A stretch of DNA of 64,000 nt, taken from the NCBI GenBank assembly GCA_964630785.1, contig CAZVZG010000023.1:14930-78929 (forward strand), in the 5' to 3' direction. Source of the stretch: JADLCX01 sp964630785 (GTDB taxonomy: Bacteria; Planctomycetota; Phycisphaerae; Phycisphaerales; UBA1924). The notes beneath the pieces are model-generated. The model ran no database searches. It had not been told where the DNA came from and saw only the letters and a program-made list of their open reading frames with translations. Below are positions 33,241 through 42,354 of this stretch, piece by piece. The position numbers and the translations under genes were made by a program. Every line of letters starts with the position of its first letter. Within the stretch, counting starts at the first letter, position 1.

Positions 33241-35067
33241 TCAGGTTCGCTCGGCGAACCAGCGGTTGAGGAACGAGAAAATATCCTGAACGCTGACGAG
33301 GCCTGAGCCGTCAAAGTCCGCGCCGGGGTTCTGCGCGAACCAGACCGACAGGAAATCGAACAGGTCCTGCAGGTCGGTGGCGCCGCTGTGGTTGACGTCG
33401 GCCTGCAACGCGGTGTTGAACTCGGCGGTGACGCCCGACATCTTGATCGGCGCGCCCCGCCCGGTCTGACTCCAGAGGTCGTGGAGCGTCTGACCCCACT
33501 CATTGGTGGTGTTGGCGTCGCGCAGGTGCTCGATGTATTCCCGGGGTGTGTTCTGGTAGAAGAGCGACACCGTGGCCCGCACCGCGCCGATGGGGATCGC
33601 GAACGTGCGATCATCCCAGTATTGCCCGTCGGCGTACGTCGCGCCGACCACCGGCGCCCCGCGCCCCTCGAAGGCCGCGTTGTTGAAACCCCGGGGCGGG
33701 ATGCGGTTGTCCTTGACGATCGTGTCGGCGAGCGCCATGTGCGCGGTCACGCCGCTGGGCAGTCCCGTGGCACCCGATGCGAAAGCGCTCAGGCCGACGT
33801 GCATTTCGTACACCGTCGTGGACTCGGTGTCGAGCGTCGCCGTCGCGTTGTCGTACGCGCCGTGCTCCCGGACGACCGCGCCCGCGGCGTTGAGGAACTG
33901 CACGTTGAGCCAGACCCGCCGGCCCTCGATGTGGCCGGTCGGCAGTTTGTGGCCCGATTCGTTGGTGACCCGCACGTCCAGGGCCGCTCCATCGGGCGAC
34001 GCCGTCAGCGTGGCGGCACGCTGGAGCATCGAGACCGCGGCGGCGCGGGTTGCGGCGATTGCGGACTGGCTGACCGTCGGATCGTTCTGCGTGTGCCGAG
34101 CGATGATGTCCAGCACCTGGGCCGCGGCCCCGGCGAACTCGTGCCGCCGGGCGTCGGGACGCTCGGGGGTCAGGATGCACAGCTTCGCCGAAGTCCGAGG
34201 CATGTGGCAATCCTGGCACGTGCTGACCACGCTGACGTTCGTGCCGCCGAATCGTCCGCCCATGTCCACGCCGCCCGCAGCGAACGCGCTGAGCAGCCAC
34301 TCTGAGTACGTCCGCTCCAGCGGGAACTGGTGCGACGGGTCGGTTGTGGGAGACGGCGCATCGATCGCGTTGTACCGGTATGTGCCGTCGTCCTGTCGCG
34401 TGACGGCGACGTTGCCGACCTCGTGGCACGTGCCGCAGAAGTTGCCGGTGGCGTGGAACGGTGAGTGGATGAACTCGTGCGGCGTGTTCGGGTCGGGCCG
34501 CGCGCTGCGACGTCGAGCCTGCGGGTCGATGACGAACGCGGCGTTGCCGTAGTAGTCGGGCTTGTTCGCGCCCAGGGCCGCGAGGATGGGCTCGTCCTCC
34601 GGCGGGCTGATGCCGGGGCGGTAGATCGGGTCGACCATGCTGTGGCAGAGGTGGCAAGAGACGCCGTCGGACTCGGCTTGCCCAAGCGCAGAGCCGTCGG
34701 GCGGCATCGCGTGCCCCGTGACCACCGAGTCGGGCACGTGGCAACGCAGGCAGTAATACCCGGAGTTGGCCACGTCCTGGTTGGTCAACGACACCTGCGC
34801 GAAGAAGAGCGGGTCCTTGGCGGCCAGACCCATCAAACTCCCCCTCCACGTGGAATAGGGCTCGTCGGCGGCGTCGAAGCCCGAGTGACAGGCGGAGCAG
34901 GTCGTGCTCTCGATGAGCGTGGTGGGCGGCAGCGAGCCGATCTGCGTGCCGGGCACGAAAAAGTCGCTCAACGTCATGTCGAAGATCGTGGCGAGCACGA
35001 CCGACGTGACGGCTCCCACGGAGGCAAGGATGGCGGCCACGACAAGCGAACGGCGGGCGAACGTCAT
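33241..35067 (-). CDS. Pentaheme c-type cytochrome with dockerin-like tail
   Basis: 608 residues. N-terminal membrane anchor or signal (about 7-27), then five CxxCH haem sites: 57-61, 106-110, 138-142, 211-215 and 284-288. A beta-rich domain (about 360-550) follows, and the C-terminus (about 555-606) has two calcium-loop-like repeats, ADVNHSGATDLQDLFDFLSVWF and ADFDGSGLVSVQDIFSFLNRWF, of the GC-type dockerin kind seen in Phycisphaerae. Probably an exported electron carrier or redox enzyme. GGAG lies six bases before the ATG. Convergent with ECF unit 2; no other redox gene adjoins it. Confidence 0.82.
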   Translation of the reverse strand: MTFARRSLVVAAILASVGAVTSVVLATIFDMTLSDFFVPGTQIGSLPPTTLIESTTCSACHSGFDAADEPYSTWRGSLMGLAAKDPLFFAQVSLTNQDVANSGYYCLRCHVPDSVVTGHAMPPDGSALGQAESDGVSCHLCHSMVDPIYRPGISPPEDEPILAALGANKPDYYGNAAFVIDPQARRRSARPDPNTPHEFIHSPFHATGNFCGTCHEVGNVAVTRQDDGTYRYNAIDAPSPTTDPSHQFPLERTYSEWLLSAFAAGGVDMGGRFGGTNVSVVSTCQDCHMPRTSAKLCILTPERPDARRHEFAGAAAQVLDIIARHTQNDPTVSQSAIAATRAAAVSMLQRAATLTASPDGAALDVRVTNESGHKLPTGHIEGRRVWLNVQFLNAAGAVVREHGAYDNATATLDTESTTVYEMHVGLSAFASGATGLPSGVTAHMALADTIVKDNRIPPRGFNNAAFEGRGAPVVGATYADGQYWDDRTFAIPIGAVRATVSLFYQNTPREYIEHLRDANTTNEWGQTLHDLWSQTGRGAPIKMSGVTAEFNTALQADVNHSGATDLQDLFDFLSVWFAQNPGADFDGSGLVSVQDIFSFLNRWFAERT

Positions 35068-35406
35068 GCGGAGACTCCAGAAGGCGTGTCGAGTCTGGAT
35101 CGCGGTGCAGCTGTCTAAACGATAAAAATATACACATATCCCATAAATCGGCAAGGGGCGGGTTTGGTCATTGCGGGATGTGCGAGCGGTGGGGGGGTGG
35201 GGGGACATGGGAGAGTTGGGGCAGTCGGGTCAACAGGCGTCGACACGATTGCCGCCGACCCAAACATTTGCCTTCCGTCTTGAGCGGGCCTATCCTCTCG
35301 ACCCGGCTCCGGGCAGGCCTGCGCCCGACCGGAATGGCCGCGCTTTTTCAGAAGGCGCACCGGCCCACCGCAGAAACCAAGCAGGCCGCTGGAGTTGGCG
35401 TCGATC
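35068..35406. other. Divergent intergenic region, cytochrome / rpmI
   Basis: About 340 bases. Contains an AT-rich island at about 35113-35150, unusual in this GC-rich window and probably the cytochrome promoter, G-runs at about 35190-35215, and a promoter-like pair for rpmI (listed separately). Confidence 0.5.
35268..35296 (+). promoter_or_regulatory. Sigma-70-like promoter of rpmI-rplT
   Basis: TTGCCT at 35268-35273 and TATCCT at 35291-35296 with a 17-base spacer, about 110 bases before the rpmI ATG. The remaining leader could hold the autoregulatory structure known for L20 operons in other bacteria, but I did not recognise one. Confidence 0.45.
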
Positions 35407-35721
35407 ATGCCCAAGAACAAGAGCCACAAGGCCAGCCTGAAGCGGATCCGGATCAGCAAGACCGGCAAGGTCAAGCACAACCGGGCCTTCGGCAAGCACC
35501 TCCGCTCACACAAGAGCGGCAAGCGCCTGCGCCGCCTGCGCACGGACAAGTTCATGTCCAATCCCGAGGCCAAGCGTCTCGAGAAGCTGCTCTTCCGGCG
35601 TCTGCGCGGGCGCGATCAGGCCCGGGCGACGCTCAAGCGCAGCCCCAACCCCGAGCAGCGTAAGGCCCTGCGGGCCGAGAAGCGGGCCGCGGCGAAAAAG
35701 GCCGTAGCGGCCAAGGCTTAG
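35407..35721 (+). CDS. rpmI: Ribosomal protein bL35
   Basis: Large-subunit protein. The first 45 or so residues, MPKNKSHKASLKRIRISKTGKVKHNRAFGKH, match bL35. The protein has 104 residues against about 65 in most bacteria, with a basic, Ala/Lys-rich C-terminal extension. GGAG lies 12 bases upstream; an in-frame TTG at 35395 is less likely. Followed 132 bases later by rplT. The usual infC is not upstream. Confidence 0.92.
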   Translation: MPKNKSHKASLKRIRISKTGKVKHNRAFGKHLRSHKSGKRLRRLRTDKFMSNPEAKRLEKLLFRRLRGRDQARATLKRSPNPEQRKALRAEKRAAAKKAVAAKA

Positions 35722-35853
35722 CGCGGCGGCGCCGGCGCGCGAGTTCGCGGGTCTCGGCAGTCAGTTCCTCCCAGTTCACACCCGTCCGCCGGGATCAAGA
35801 CCGCGCGACCCACGCGCGGCCCCGCGTCCGGACACCATTGATGGAGTCGGCAC

Positions 35854-36228
35854 ATGCGCATCCGCAAGGGTTCCAACCGAACCAAGTCCCGCAAGAGGAT
35901 CCTCCGCCTGGCCCGCGGGTATTACGGCTCGGGCCACAAGAGCAAGTACAAGGCCGACTACGCCCTCATCCGCGCGGGGGTGTTCGCGTTCCGCGACCGT
36001 CGCCGCCTCAAGCGGAACATGCGTCGGCTCTGGATCACGCGCATCACGGCGGCCTGCCGCATGCGCGGGGCACGCTACAGCCAGTTCATCAACGGGCTGA
36101 AGATGTCGGGAATCACGCTCAACCGCAAGATGCTCAGCCAGATCGCGATTGAGGACCCCAAGGTGTTTGACCAGATCCTCGCGACCGCCATGAAGCACAC
36201 GCGGGCGAGCGCGGCCAAGGCGGCCTGA
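35854..36228 (+). CDS. rplT: Ribosomal protein bL20
   Basis: Large-subunit protein that nucleates early assembly by binding 23S rRNA. 124 residues, the usual length plus a few: RKGSNRTKSRKRILRLARGYYG, YALIRAGVFAFRDRRRLKRNMRRLWITRI and YSQFINGL. GGAG at 35843-35846 gives good spacing to the ATG. A strong terminator follows at 36277. Confidence 0.96.
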   Translation: MRIRKGSNRTKSRKRILRLARGYYGSGHKSKYKADYALIRAGVFAFRDRRRLKRNMRRLWITRITAACRMRGARYSQFINGLKMSGITLNRKMLSQIAIEDPKVFDQILATAMKHTRASAAKAA

Positions 36229-36276
36229 ACACCGTCCGACGCCGTTTGCGTTCGGCGAACAATCACGGTTCAATGA

Positions 36277-36310
36277 CAGGCCCGGGGGCGTGCTCCCGGG
36301 CCTGTTTCTT
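36277..36310 (+). terminator. Intrinsic terminator after rplT
   Basis: A perfect ten-base stem (36277-36286 with 36295-36304), an eight-base loop and TTTCTT. It ends the rpmI-rplT transcript 48 bases after the stop. Confidence 0.85.
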
Positions 36311-36363
36311 CGTGAACATCGAGTCGTCCGGCGCGGGGGCGGGCAAGATCGAGGGGAGGCCGC

Positions 36364-37068
36364 ATGTCGAGCTGGTGGGTAACCGATGCGTTCAAGGCCG
36401 GAGGCGCGGCGCTTCTCTCGGCGTGGGTGATCTGGGTGATCGTCTCGATCACGCTCCACGAGCTGGCCCACGGCTGGGCGGCGATCAGCCGCGGCGACAC
36501 CACCCCCATCGACACCGGGCACATGACCTGGAACCCGCTGGTGCACATGGGCGGCATGAGCCTCGTGGTGTTCGCGGTGACGGGTATCGCCTGGGGACTC
36601 ATGCCCGTAACGCCGTCGCGGATGCGCGGCCGCCACGCCGACGCGTTTGTCGCCTTCTGCGGGCCGCTGATGAACTTCGCGCTGGCGGCCCTGTGCATCG
36701 TCGGCACGGTGATCGTCGTGCTTTCGCTCCCGGGTTCGGCGCCGGGTTCTCAGGCCTCGCACCTGCGCGGGAACCTCATGATCTTCCTGGGCGTGGGCTG
36801 CTCGATCAACATCCTGCTCGGGCTGTTCAACCTCATCCCGGTGCCGCCGCTGGACGGATCGCGGGTCCTCGCCGACTTTTCGCTCCAGTATCGCGATTTT
36901 CTGCGCTCCCAGGGCGGGCAGTTTTTCTCCTTCGCGCTCTTCATCGTCGCGTTCTTCTATGTGGGAGAACTGATGGGCGGGCTGGGCATGAGAGCGTGGA
37001 CGATGGGGACCGGGGGCATCCTCGACCTGCTGCACGGCATGGGCGTGGGGCCGGGATCGCCGTGGTAG
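36364..37068 (+). CDS. M50-family site-2-type membrane protease
   Basis: 234 residues with about five membrane segments. The zinc motif HELAH is at 32-36 and the second motif NLIPVPPLDGSRVL near 160, which supplies the third ligand Asp; this layout is that of compact M50B proteases without PDZ domains. It should cut membrane-embedded helices, but no substrate is indicated. GAGGGGAGG precedes the ATG. Its stop is 31 bases from the stop of the convergent ureohydrolase. Confidence 0.88.
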   Translation: MSSWWVTDAFKAGGAALLSAWVIWVIVSITLHELAHGWAAISRGDTTPIDTGHMTWNPLVHMGGMSLVVFAVTGIAWGLMPVTPSRMRGRHADAFVAFCGPLMNFALAALCIVGTVIVVLSLPGSAPGSQASHLRGNLMIFLGVGCSINILLGLFNLIPVPPLDGSRVLADFSLQYRDFLRSQGGQFFSFALFIVAFFYVGELMGGLGMRAWTMGTGGILDLLHGMGVGPGSPW

Positions 37069-37099
37069 GGCGGCCGGGGCAGGCACGGAGAGTGGAAAG

Positions 37100-38161
37100 T
37101 CAGCGGGTCCGCTTGCCGGTGGCGATCGAGGCCACGCCGCAGAGCTTGTAGAGCATCCGCGCGCCGACGTTGGCGTCCCATTCGGGCTCGGTCGGGATGG
37201 GCTCGAGCCCCGGGGAAACTTCGTTGAGGTCGAAGCCGATCAGCCGGCGACCGGAGCGGGCGAGGGTCTCCAGGAGCACGCAGGCGCGGTTGAACGAGAG
37301 CCCGCCGGCGACGGGCGTGCCGGTGTGCGGGCAGAGCGCGGGGTCGAGCCCGTCGATGTCGAACGAGACGTACACGTGCTCGGGCAGCGGTTCGACGATG
37401 TCGTCGCAGGCCTCGCGCCATGGGTCGCCCCCATCGAGGCGGTCGGCCAGGTCGAAATCGAAATGGGTGACCGCACGCTTCCGCTGCGCCTTGCCGAAGT
37501 CTCGCTCGCCCTCGCCGTAATCGCGGGTGCCGACCTGCACGAGGCGGGTGACCCCGGGGATTCGTGTCAGTACGTTGTGCATGATCGAGGCGTGCGACCA
37601 CTCGAAGCCCTCGAAGGCCTCGCGGAAGTCCATGTGCGCGTCGATCTGCAGGATGCCCAGGCCCTTGGAGCCCTTGATCGCGCCGGCGAACTCGGCGCAG
37701 GCGCGGATGTGGCCGAACGGTGTGGAGTGGTCGCCCCCGACCAGGCCGGGCGTCTTGCCTTCGTCGAGGATCGCGCGCGAAGTATCGAACGTGAACCTGT
37801 TCACCGATTCGCACGCGGCGTTCACCTCCGCGACCGCCCGCTTGTCCCTGGCGGTGGCCCCGCCGCGCTCGATGATCGGCCTCGCGAGTTTTCGCGCGCG
37901 TCGGGAGTCCGCGAGGATCGACTCGGAGATCGGCTCCATGTACAGGCCGCGCTCGTACGTGCGCCCGAACTGGTGGTCGAACAGGTCCACCTGCATCGAC
38001 GCCCTGAGGATGGCTTCCGGGCCCGCGGAAGTCCCGCCCCCGTACGACGTCGTGGCGTCGAACGGTACGGGGATGAGGACAATCGCGGCCTCGTCGCGGG
38101 TGTGGGGCAGGCCGAAGATGCCTGAGCCGGGCTGAGCGGCGGCGTCGGGGTCGAAGGGCAT
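37100..38161 (-). CDS. Agmatinase/arginase-family ureohydrolase
   Basis: 353 residues with the dinuclear manganese ligands of the family: GGDHS, DAHMDFRE and SFDIDGLDPA. By length and blocks it is closest to agmatinase or a related guanidino hydrolase, which releases urea from a guanidine; arginase or formiminoglutamase activity cannot be excluded. ATG 38161 is preferred to an upstream GTG at 38230, which would overlap the putative promoter region of apgM. TACCCT ends five bases before the ATG. It is divergent from apgM. Confidence 0.85.
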   Translation of the reverse strand: MPFDPDAAAQPGSGIFGLPHTRDEAAIVLIPVPFDATTSYGGGTSAGPEAILRASMQVDLFDHQFGRTYERGLYMEPISESILADSRRARKLARPIIERGGATARDKRAVAEVNAACESVNRFTFDTSRAILDEGKTPGLVGGDHSTPFGHIRACAEFAGAIKGSKGLGILQIDAHMDFREAFEGFEWSHASIMHNVLTRIPGVTRLVQVGTRDYGEGERDFGKAQRKRAVTHFDFDLADRLDGGDPWREACDDIVEPLPEHVYVSFDIDGLDPALCPHTGTPVAGGLSFNRACVLLETLARSGRRLIGFDLNEVSPGLEPIPTEPEWDANVGARMLYKLCGVASIATGKRTR

Positions 38162-38166
38162 CGCCG

Positions 38167-38172
38167 AGGGTA
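38167..38172 (-). promoter_or_regulatory. Putative -10 box of the ureohydrolase gene
   Basis: TACCCT on the minus strand ends five bases before the ATG at 38161; no Shine-Dalgarno and no clear -35. Confidence 0.3.
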
Positions 38173-38244
38173 GCGGCGCACCCGGCGCGAGCCACCACGC
38201 TCCCGCCGCCCGCGCCGTCCCCAGTGTCAACGTCTTGCTCTCGC

Positions 38245-38250
38245 TACCCT
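38245..38250 (+). promoter_or_regulatory. Putative -10 box of apgM
   Basis: TACCCT ends six bases before the GTG at 38257. The same hexamer at a similar distance precedes the divergent ureohydrolase gene. Confidence 0.35.
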
Positions 38251-38256
38251 TGGCCC

Positions 38257-39546
38257 GTGAAGCACGTGATCATCATCGCGGACGGCGGCGCGGACTTCCC
38301 GATCGCGGAACTCGGGGGAATGACACCATTTGAGGCGGCACATACGCCGAACCTCGACGCTCTCGCGGCGTCGGGGCGGATGGGGACGGCCGCGACCACA
38401 CCGCCGGGGTTCGAGGCGGGCTCCGACGTCTGCTCGATGTGTCTTCTGGGCTACGACCCGGCGAAGTACCACACGGGGCGAGCGCCGTTGGAGGCCGCGG
38501 CCCTCGGGCTGAACCTCAAACCGACAGACTGGATCTTCCGGCTGAACTTCGTGACGGTGGGGGAAGAGGGCACGCCGGACGCGGGCCTGATGGTGGACCA
38601 CTCCGCCGGGGCCATCACGGGCGAGGAGGGGCGGGAACTGGCCCGGGGGCTTGTCGAGCATTGGAAATCGGCGCTGCCCGAGCTGGCGAGGGATTTCGAG
38701 CTCACGCCCGGCGTCGCCTATCGCAACATCCTCGTCGATCGAGGCGGCGCGGGCCGGCGGAGCTACCGCACGCTTCGGACCCGCCCGCCGCACGAGATCC
38801 CACGGCAGCGTTGGCGGGACCTCGTGCCGAGGTCGGACAGCAGCGACGAACGAGAGCGGGCCGGGGCCGCGGCCCTGAACTCCCTGATGGAGGCGGCCCT
38901 GGCGTACCTGCCGCGGCATCCGGTGAGCCTGGCCCGGCTTGCGGCGGGCAAGCGACCGGCGAACGCGTCGTGGATCTGGGGGCAGGGGGTGCGCCCGCGG
39001 ATGCCGAGCTTCAAGGAGCGGTTCGGCGGGCGCAGCGGGGCCATGATCACCGCCGTGGATCTGTTGGCGGGGATCGCGGCGTTCATCGGGTGGGACCGCG
39101 TGGAATCGCCGGGCATTTCCAGCTTCCACGACACGGACTACGCCGCGCAGGGGCGGGTGACGTGCGAGGCGATCGAGCGGTACGACGTGGTGTGCAGCCA
39201 CGTGGAATCGCCGGACGAGGCCTCCCACCAAGGGGATTGGAAGACCAAGACCGCGGCGATCGGAGCTATCGACAAGCACATCGTTGGGCCCGTGGTTCGC
39301 CACCTGTGTGAGCGCCACCCGGGGGGCTGGCGGGTGCTGGTGATGCCCGACCATTACACGCTCGTCGGCACTCGCAAGCACGACAACACGCCGGTGCCGT
39401 GGCTCATCGCCGGATCGGACATGCGGGCGTCGCGCAGTGGCGCGGGCGTTCGGTACTGTGAGCGCTCGGTGTCGGGCCCGGAGTCGCTGCGTGTGGACCC
39501 GGGCGACAGGATCATGCCGCTGTTCCTCGAAGGGCGGTTGGACTGA
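38257..39546 (+). CDS. apgM: Cofactor-independent phosphoglycerate mutase, archaeal type
   Basis: Interconverts 3- and 2-phosphoglycerate in glycolysis. The alkaline-phosphatase fold is seen from IIIADGGADFP at the N-terminus with HTPNLDALAASG, the nucleophile region GSDVCSMCLLGYDP, and the late ligands CSHVESPDEASHQGD and MPDHYT. 429 residues, typical of ApgM. The GTG at 38257 is seven bases from the -10 box and gives the family's usual beginning. No bases separate its stop from the open frame of the next gene. Confidence 0.92.
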   Translation: MKHVIIIADGGADFPIAELGGMTPFEAAHTPNLDALAASGRMGTAATTPPGFEAGSDVCSMCLLGYDPAKYHTGRAPLEAAALGLNLKPTDWIFRLNFVTVGEEGTPDAGLMVDHSAGAITGEEGRELARGLVEHWKSALPELARDFELTPGVAYRNILVDRGGAGRRSYRTLRTRPPHEIPRQRWRDLVPRSDSSDERERAGAAALNSLMEAALAYLPRHPVSLARLAAGKRPANASWIWGQGVRPRMPSFKERFGGRSGAMITAVDLLAGIAAFIGWDRVESPGISSFHDTDYAAQGRVTCEAIERYDVVCSHVESPDEASHQGDWKTKTAAIGAIDKHIVGPVVRHLCERHPGGWRVLVMPDHYTLVGTRKHDNTPVPWLIAGSDMRASRSGAGVRYCERSVSGPESLRVDPGDRIMPLFLEGRLD

Positions 39547-39579
39547 GTGGACGCGAGGGCGCCCGGTGGGAGTTCATCC

Positions 39580-40374
39580 ATGAGCCAGAGCGATGGGCCG
39601 GGCGAGACCGGACCGAAAAAGAACGGCGTGGGGGAGCGATCGGACATCCCCACGGCGAGATCGGCGGACGGTGGAACGTCGGGCTCGGAACCGATCTTCG
39701 AGATCGCCGAGGACCGCTGTCCCAAGTGCTCCGAACCGATGCCCTCGGACGCGGTGGTCTGCATGAAGTGCGGCTACGACCAGAGGGCCAACAAAGTGCG
39801 CGAGGTCGAGACGGGGGTTGTGGAGGTGCCCGAAGCGCCGGAAGGGGCCAAGCCGGCCAAGACCGACTTCGTGGTGCCGGGCAGACTCTCGCCCAAGACG
39901 CTCGGGATCGTGGGGGCGGTGCTCACCGTCGCGGCAATGGTCGCGGCGGGCATCTACGCGCCCGCTCCTTCGTTCGGCGTGGTCGCGGCGTGGGTGCTGC
40001 TCACGCTCTACACCATCGGGATCAACTCGGCGACGGGCGTCGCCGCGGTCGCCGTTGCGGCCCGGCTCAACTCCCAGCCGTTCGGCCGGCTCGACGTGGC
40101 GCTTGCGCGGATGTTCGCCGCGTTCGCCCTGTTTCAGGCGATCAGCCGTACGCGGCCGGTGCTTCTGGGGAGCCCGCTGCTCACGACGGGAGTGTCGTTC
40201 GTGGTCGGCGCGTTGTTGTACTTCGGCGCGGTCATGCTGCTCTTCAGGAAAGACCGACGGACGACGAGCGTGATCGCGCTGGCCCACTTCATCCTGTGGA
40301 TCCTGCTGGAACTGGGCCCGGTGCTGGGGAACTGGGTGAGCACGGCCGTGTCGGCGGCCGCGCCGGCGAAGTGA
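39580..40374 (+). CDS. Zinc-ribbon membrane protein
   Basis: 264 residues. A disordered head, then a zinc ribbon CPKCSEPMPSDAVVCMKCGYD (about 50-70), a linker, and four or five membrane segments from about 105. This ribbon-plus-helices design recurs in Planctomycetota proteins of unknown role. ATG 39580 has GGGAG seven bases upstream, so it is preferred to the GTG at 39547. Same strand as apgM and possibly co-transcribed. Confidence 0.72.
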   Translation: MSQSDGPGETGPKKNGVGERSDIPTARSADGGTSGSEPIFEIAEDRCPKCSEPMPSDAVVCMKCGYDQRANKVREVETGVVEVPEAPEGAKPAKTDFVVPGRLSPKTLGIVGAVLTVAAMVAAGIYAPAPSFGVVAAWVLLTLYTIGINSATGVAAVAVAARLNSQPFGRLDVALARMFAAFALFQAISRTRPVLLGSPLLTTGVSFVVGALLYFGAVMLLFRKDRRTTSVIALAHFILWILLELGPVLGNWVSTAVSAAAPAK

Positions 40375-40520
40375 GCGGCGACCGTCTTGCAAACGGCGGC
40401 CGCAGCAGCGACGCGGTCATCCCTGGGCGGTATCATGGCGGGATCAACTTTCGGGCCGGGCTTCAGAACTCGGCGAGTCCGACCGCTTTCGTGTTCCCCT
40501 CTTTTTCCGCAGGATTCCGC

Positions 40521-42251
40521 ATGATTCCCGTGTTCACGCCGTCGTCCGAAAAAGTCCCGGCCGATCTCGACGCCACGAAGTGGACGAATCTGGAGCCGCT
40601 GTACCGGGAACTGATCGGGCGTGAGCTGCACTGCAAGAACTGCCTGCAGCGTCTGATCTTGGACAGAAGCGAACTCGACGCCGCGGTGAGCGAAGCCGGG
40701 TCGGACCTGTACATCGCGATGACGTGCCACACGGACGACCAGGCCGCCAACACGGCCTACCTCGATTTCGTGGAGAACGTGCAACCGAAGCTGCGCGAGG
40801 CCGCGTTCGAGCTGGACCGCAAGATCGTGAACAGCCCGCACGCGAAAGAGCTCGACCCCAAGCGGTACGAGGTGTACCTGCGCGACCTGAAAGTGGCTGT
40901 GGACCTGTTCCGTCCCGAGAACGTCCCGCTCGAAACCGAACTGACCAAGCTCGACCAGGAATACAGCCAGATCAGCGGCGCGATGACCGTGGAGTTTGAT
41001 GGGAAGGAGCGCACGCTGCCGCAGATGTCGCGGTACAACGAAGACCCGGACCGTGCCGTGCGCGAGCGGGCGTGGCGCGCCGTAGCGGAGCGCCGGCTCC
41101 GCGATTCCGACGCGATCGACGCGATCTTCCAGAAGATGCTCGACCTTCGCGGGCGGGTGGCCAGAAACGCGGGGTTCGATAACTTCCGCGACTACGCGCA
41201 CAAGGCCAAGCGCCGGTTCGACTACACGCCCGAGACCTGTCACGAGTTCGCCCGCGGCGTCGAGCGGGTGTGCGTGCCCCTGCTGCGGAAGCTGATGGCC
41301 GAGCGGAGCGCGGTGATGGGCGTCGCTCCGCTGCGCCCGTGGGACGGGCAGGTGGACCCCAAGGGCCGGCCCGGCCTGCGCCCGTTCGAGGGGGCGGGGC
41401 AGATGATCGAGCGGACCAACGGCGTCTTCCGACGGATGGACCCGTCGCTCGCCGCGCTCTTTGAGTATCTGCAGGAAAGCGGCGGCGGGGCGCACTCCTC
41501 GTGCCTGGACCTTGAGTCCCGCAAGGGCAAGGCCCCGGGCGGATACCAGGCCAACCGAGATCGGGTGCGCAAGCCGTTCATTTTCATGAACGCCGCGGGC
41601 GTGCAGCGCGACGTCGAGACGATCGTCCACGAGGCCGGTCACGCGTTCCATTCGCTGCTCTGCCGGTCGGAGCCGCTGCTGGCCTACCGCAGCGAGATGC
41701 CGCTGGAGTTCTGCGAGGTCGCGTCGATGAGCATGGAGCTGACCTCGCACCCGTTCTTCGACGAGTATTACCCGGGTCCCGACGCGGACCGTGCCCGACG
41801 GACTCATCTGGAAGGGATCGTGCAGAGCCTGTGCTCGATCGCGATGGTGGACCAGTTCCAACACTGGCTATACACCAATCCGGGGCACACGCGAGCCCAG
41901 CGCGACGCCCAATGGGCGGAACTCGTGGCCCGGTACGGGCCGGGCTTCGACTGGTCGGGCTTGGAGAAGTTCCTGCTCGCGAGCTGGCACCGCATCCTCC
42001 ACCTGTTCGGCACGCCTTTTTACTACATCGAATACGGCATCGCGCAGCTCGGCGCCCTGCAGGTCTGGCTCAACTACCGGCGCGACCCTCGCCGGGCGAT
42101 CGAGCAGTACAAAGCCGGCCTTTCGCTGGGCGGCTCGCGCCCGCTGCCCGAGCTCTTCCACGCGGCCGGGCTGGAGTTCGATTTCGGACCGGCGACGGTC
42201 GGGCGGCTGGTCGGTGAAGTCGAGCGAGAACTGGCCCGCATCCCGGCGTAA
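40521..42251 (+). CDS. M3-family oligopeptidase (oligoendopeptidase F-like)
   Basis: A cytosolic zinc metallopeptidase that cuts oligopeptides. 576 residues with HEAGH at 370-374 and the downstream Glu in LEFCEVASMSMEL, as in family M3. AGGA is six bases before the ATG. The peptide ABC transporter begins 103 bases downstream on the same strand, so uptake and breakdown of peptides may be linked. Oligoendopeptidase F or a related dipeptidyl carboxypeptidase are both possible. Confidence 0.9.
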   Translation: MIPVFTPSSEKVPADLDATKWTNLEPLYRELIGRELHCKNCLQRLILDRSELDAAVSEAGSDLYIAMTCHTDDQAANTAYLDFVENVQPKLREAAFELDRKIVNSPHAKELDPKRYEVYLRDLKVAVDLFRPENVPLETELTKLDQEYSQISGAMTVEFDGKERTLPQMSRYNEDPDRAVRERAWRAVAERRLRDSDAIDAIFQKMLDLRGRVARNAGFDNFRDYAHKAKRRFDYTPETCHEFARGVERVCVPLLRKLMAERSAVMGVAPLRPWDGQVDPKGRPGLRPFEGAGQMIERTNGVFRRMDPSLAALFEYLQESGGGAHSSCLDLESRKGKAPGGYQANRDRVRKPFIFMNAAGVQRDVETIVHEAGHAFHSLLCRSEPLLAYRSEMPLEFCEVASMSMELTSHPFFDEYYPGPDADRARRTHLEGIVQSLCSIAMVDQFQHWLYTNPGHTRAQRDAQWAELVARYGPGFDWSGLEKFLLASWHRILHLFGTPFYYIEYGIAQLGALQVWLNYRRDPRRAIEQYKAGLSLGGSRPLPELFHAAGLEFDFGPATVGRLVGEVERELARIPA

Positions 42252-42354
42252 CTCGCAGGCACCTGTTTAGCGTTCAGTCCCGGCATCGCGACCGTCTGCG
42301 TGTGCGCAGGTATGCTCGTTGAGGCGGCGCAGAGACCCATCGAGGAGCGACGGG

